Source of the DNA: Burkholderiales bacterium
GTDB lineage: Bacteria > Pseudomonadota > Gammaproteobacteria > Burkholderiales > Casimicrobiaceae
Length of the DNA stretch: 35,365 nucleotides
Assembly: GCA_020847675.1 (NCBI GenBank)
Contig: JADLBN010000206.1
Span: 1 to 35,365 of the forward strand
Reading direction: 5' to 3'
Under the pieces are notes generated by a model that searched no databases, was not told the DNA's origin, and saw only the letters and a program-made list of their open reading frames with translations. How positions within the stretch are numbered: the first letter of the stretch is position 1; each line of letters begins with the position of its first letter. Positions 34,622 to 35,365 of the stretch are shown here, piece by piece. The position numbers were made by a program, and so were the translations under genes.

Positions 34622-35041
34622 CTATGCCAGCTTCTCGCGGAACCAGGCAGGTGGATCGACGGCCTGGATGCGCGCCGGATCGTCCGGATGCCGCCGCACC
34701 AGTACCCGGGTCTCGCTTCCCTCGACCAGCACCGTGTCGGCGCGCCGGATCGCGTGCGCCAGCACGAAGCTCTTTCCCCGCCACTCGGCCACCGAGGTGT
34801 CCACCGCGATGCGCTCGCCGTAGGTTGCCGGCTTGAGGTACCGGGCCGAGGTCTCGAGCAGCGGAGCGCCGATGATGCCGTCCGAGGCCGCGGTCTCGGT
34901 CCACGAAGGCACGCCGGCCGCGAGGAAGAAGTGGCGCGCGGCCGCGTCCATCCAGCGGTAGTAGTTCGGGTAGAACACGATGCCAACCGGATCGCAGTCG
35001 CCGAACTCGATCTCGAATCCGGTGGTGTGGCGGAAGCTCAT
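34622..35041 (-). CDS. acyl-CoA thioesterase, 4-hydroxybenzoyl-CoA thioesterase type
   Basis: Hotdog-fold thioesterase of 139 residues. The sequence FEIEFGDCDPVGIVFYPNYYRWMDAA places Asp17 exactly where the nucleophile/base Asp17 of the Pseudomonas 4-hydroxybenzoyl-CoA thioesterase lies. LLETSARYLKPATYGERIAVDTSV and VEGSETRVLVRRHPDD complete the fold. It should hydrolyse an aryl- or phenylacyl-CoA to the free acid. The ATG overlaps the stop of the upstream IorB-like gene (ATGA), suggesting a functional link between the oxidative decarboxylation product and this hydrolase. Confidence 0.93.
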   Translation of the reverse strand: MSFRHTTGFEIEFGDCDPVGIVFYPNYYRWMDAAARHFFLAAGVPSWTETAASDGIIGAPLLETSARYLKPATYGERIAVDTSVAEWRGKSFVLAHAIRRADTVLVEGSETRVLVRRHPDDPARIQAVDPPAWFREKLA

Positions 35042-35365
35042 GACGTCCTCCCGGAGTCGCGCACGCCCGGCTTCGCGGGCTTCATCCAGACGATCGGCTT
35101 CGCCTCGACCGGCCGCGGCGGCGCGCCGTGGCGCACCAGCGCGGCGTCCAGCGCCCTGCCGCCCTCGTCCGCGAGCGCCGCCTCGCGCGCCTCCCGCACC
35201 GCCTGCGCGCGCTCGGCCGGAGTCGCGAACTCGCCGCCCTGCGCGACGTGTTCGAGTATGTGGCCGAGGTTGCGCTTGCCGCGCGCGTTGGTCTCTCCGT
35301 AACCCTTGACCAGCCGGCCCGCGAGCGCGATCTCGTGACCCAGCCGCCAGTCCGCGGCGGCGCCC
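35038..35365 (-). CDS. C-terminus of an indolepyruvate oxidoreductase subunit beta-like protein, 5' part outside window
   Basis: Partial coding region of 108 codons ending in TGA at 35038. HEIALAGRLVKGYGETNARG followed by KRNLGHILEHVA, then REAREAALADEGGRALDAAL and PPRPVEAKPIVW resemble the C-terminal end of the aerobic-bacterial indolepyruvate:acceptor oxidoreductase beta family (from memory of its KGYG.T..RG pattern). Such enzymes decarboxylate indole- or phenylpyruvate to the arylacetyl-CoA. The neighbouring thioesterase overlaps by four bases, which fits release of an arylacetate. Assignment rests only on this C-terminal fragment. Confidence 0.65.
   Translation of the reverse strand, partial: GAAADWRLGHEIALAGRLVKGYGETNARGKRNLGHILEHVAQGGEFATPAERAQAVREAREAALADEGGRALDAALVRHGAPPRPVEAKPIVWMKPAKPGVRDSGRTS

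Overview
The window is very GC-rich and looks like chromosome from a betaproteobacterium, probably Burkholderiales or a close relative. The grounds are the gene families present (TRAP transporter, DUF2783 partner, a KorABC-type 2-oxoacid oxidoreductase, a Burkholderia/Ralstonia-type LytTR domain), frequent GTG/TTG starts and many ATGA/GTGA stop-start overlaps. No rRNA, tRNA, CRISPR array, transposase or phage gene was seen. Long ORFs on the strand opposite real genes are artefacts of high GC.

Left part (1-6139, minus strand). moaD-moaE (molybdopterin synthase) run 22 bases upstream of a sugar-acid block: dgoK, dgoA, a secreted DUF3011 protein, kdgK and an SDR dehydrogenase cut by the left edge. 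This block should phosphorylate 2-keto-3-deoxy sugar acids and cleave the product to pyruvate and a triose phosphate. Upstream lie an outer-membrane beta-barrel gene and mobB, a second molybdenum-cofactor gene.

6313-10762. An EcsC-like protein and a SRAP/YedK DNA-protein crosslink protease (plus) converge on a secreted matrixin-like metalloprotease carrying choice-of-anchor and DUF5648 modules (minus). A PuuE-type allantoinase follows on the plus strand.

10827-15579. A signalling cassette (plus) encodes a four-GAF histidine kinase, a DivK-like receiver and a receiver-adenylate cyclase. A palindromic element flanks it on each side; the two share a GGGGWCAGACCC core (W = A or T) and look like members of one REP-like family.

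15585-20393 (minus). A three-gene operon encodes a flavin/iron-sulfur NAD(P)H oxidoreductase and the alpha and beta subunits of a 2-oxoacid:acceptor oxidoreductase (KorCAB-like). Divergent from it, selD, a small membrane-anchored protein and nei (endonuclease VIII) run on the plus strand, followed by an unassigned membrane protein with a possible permuted papain-like His/Cys pair.

24806-28509. An ArsR-type repressor gene has its promoter embedded in a palindrome and is coupled to a META-domain lipoprotein. Two related lipoproteins and an enoyl-CoA hydratase lie on the minus strand. The oddest gene is at 28018-28509: a LytTR DNA-binding domain behind a clear signal peptide.

28607-35365 (minus). 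This looks like an aromatic or aryl-acid catabolic cluster: the C-terminus of an indolepyruvate-oxidoreductase beta-like protein, a 4-hydroxybenzoyl-CoA-type thioesterase, a complete DctQ-DctM-DctP TRAP transporter, a metallo-beta-lactamase-fold protein with a non-canonical metal motif, a class A flavin monooxygenase and its small DUF2783 companion.
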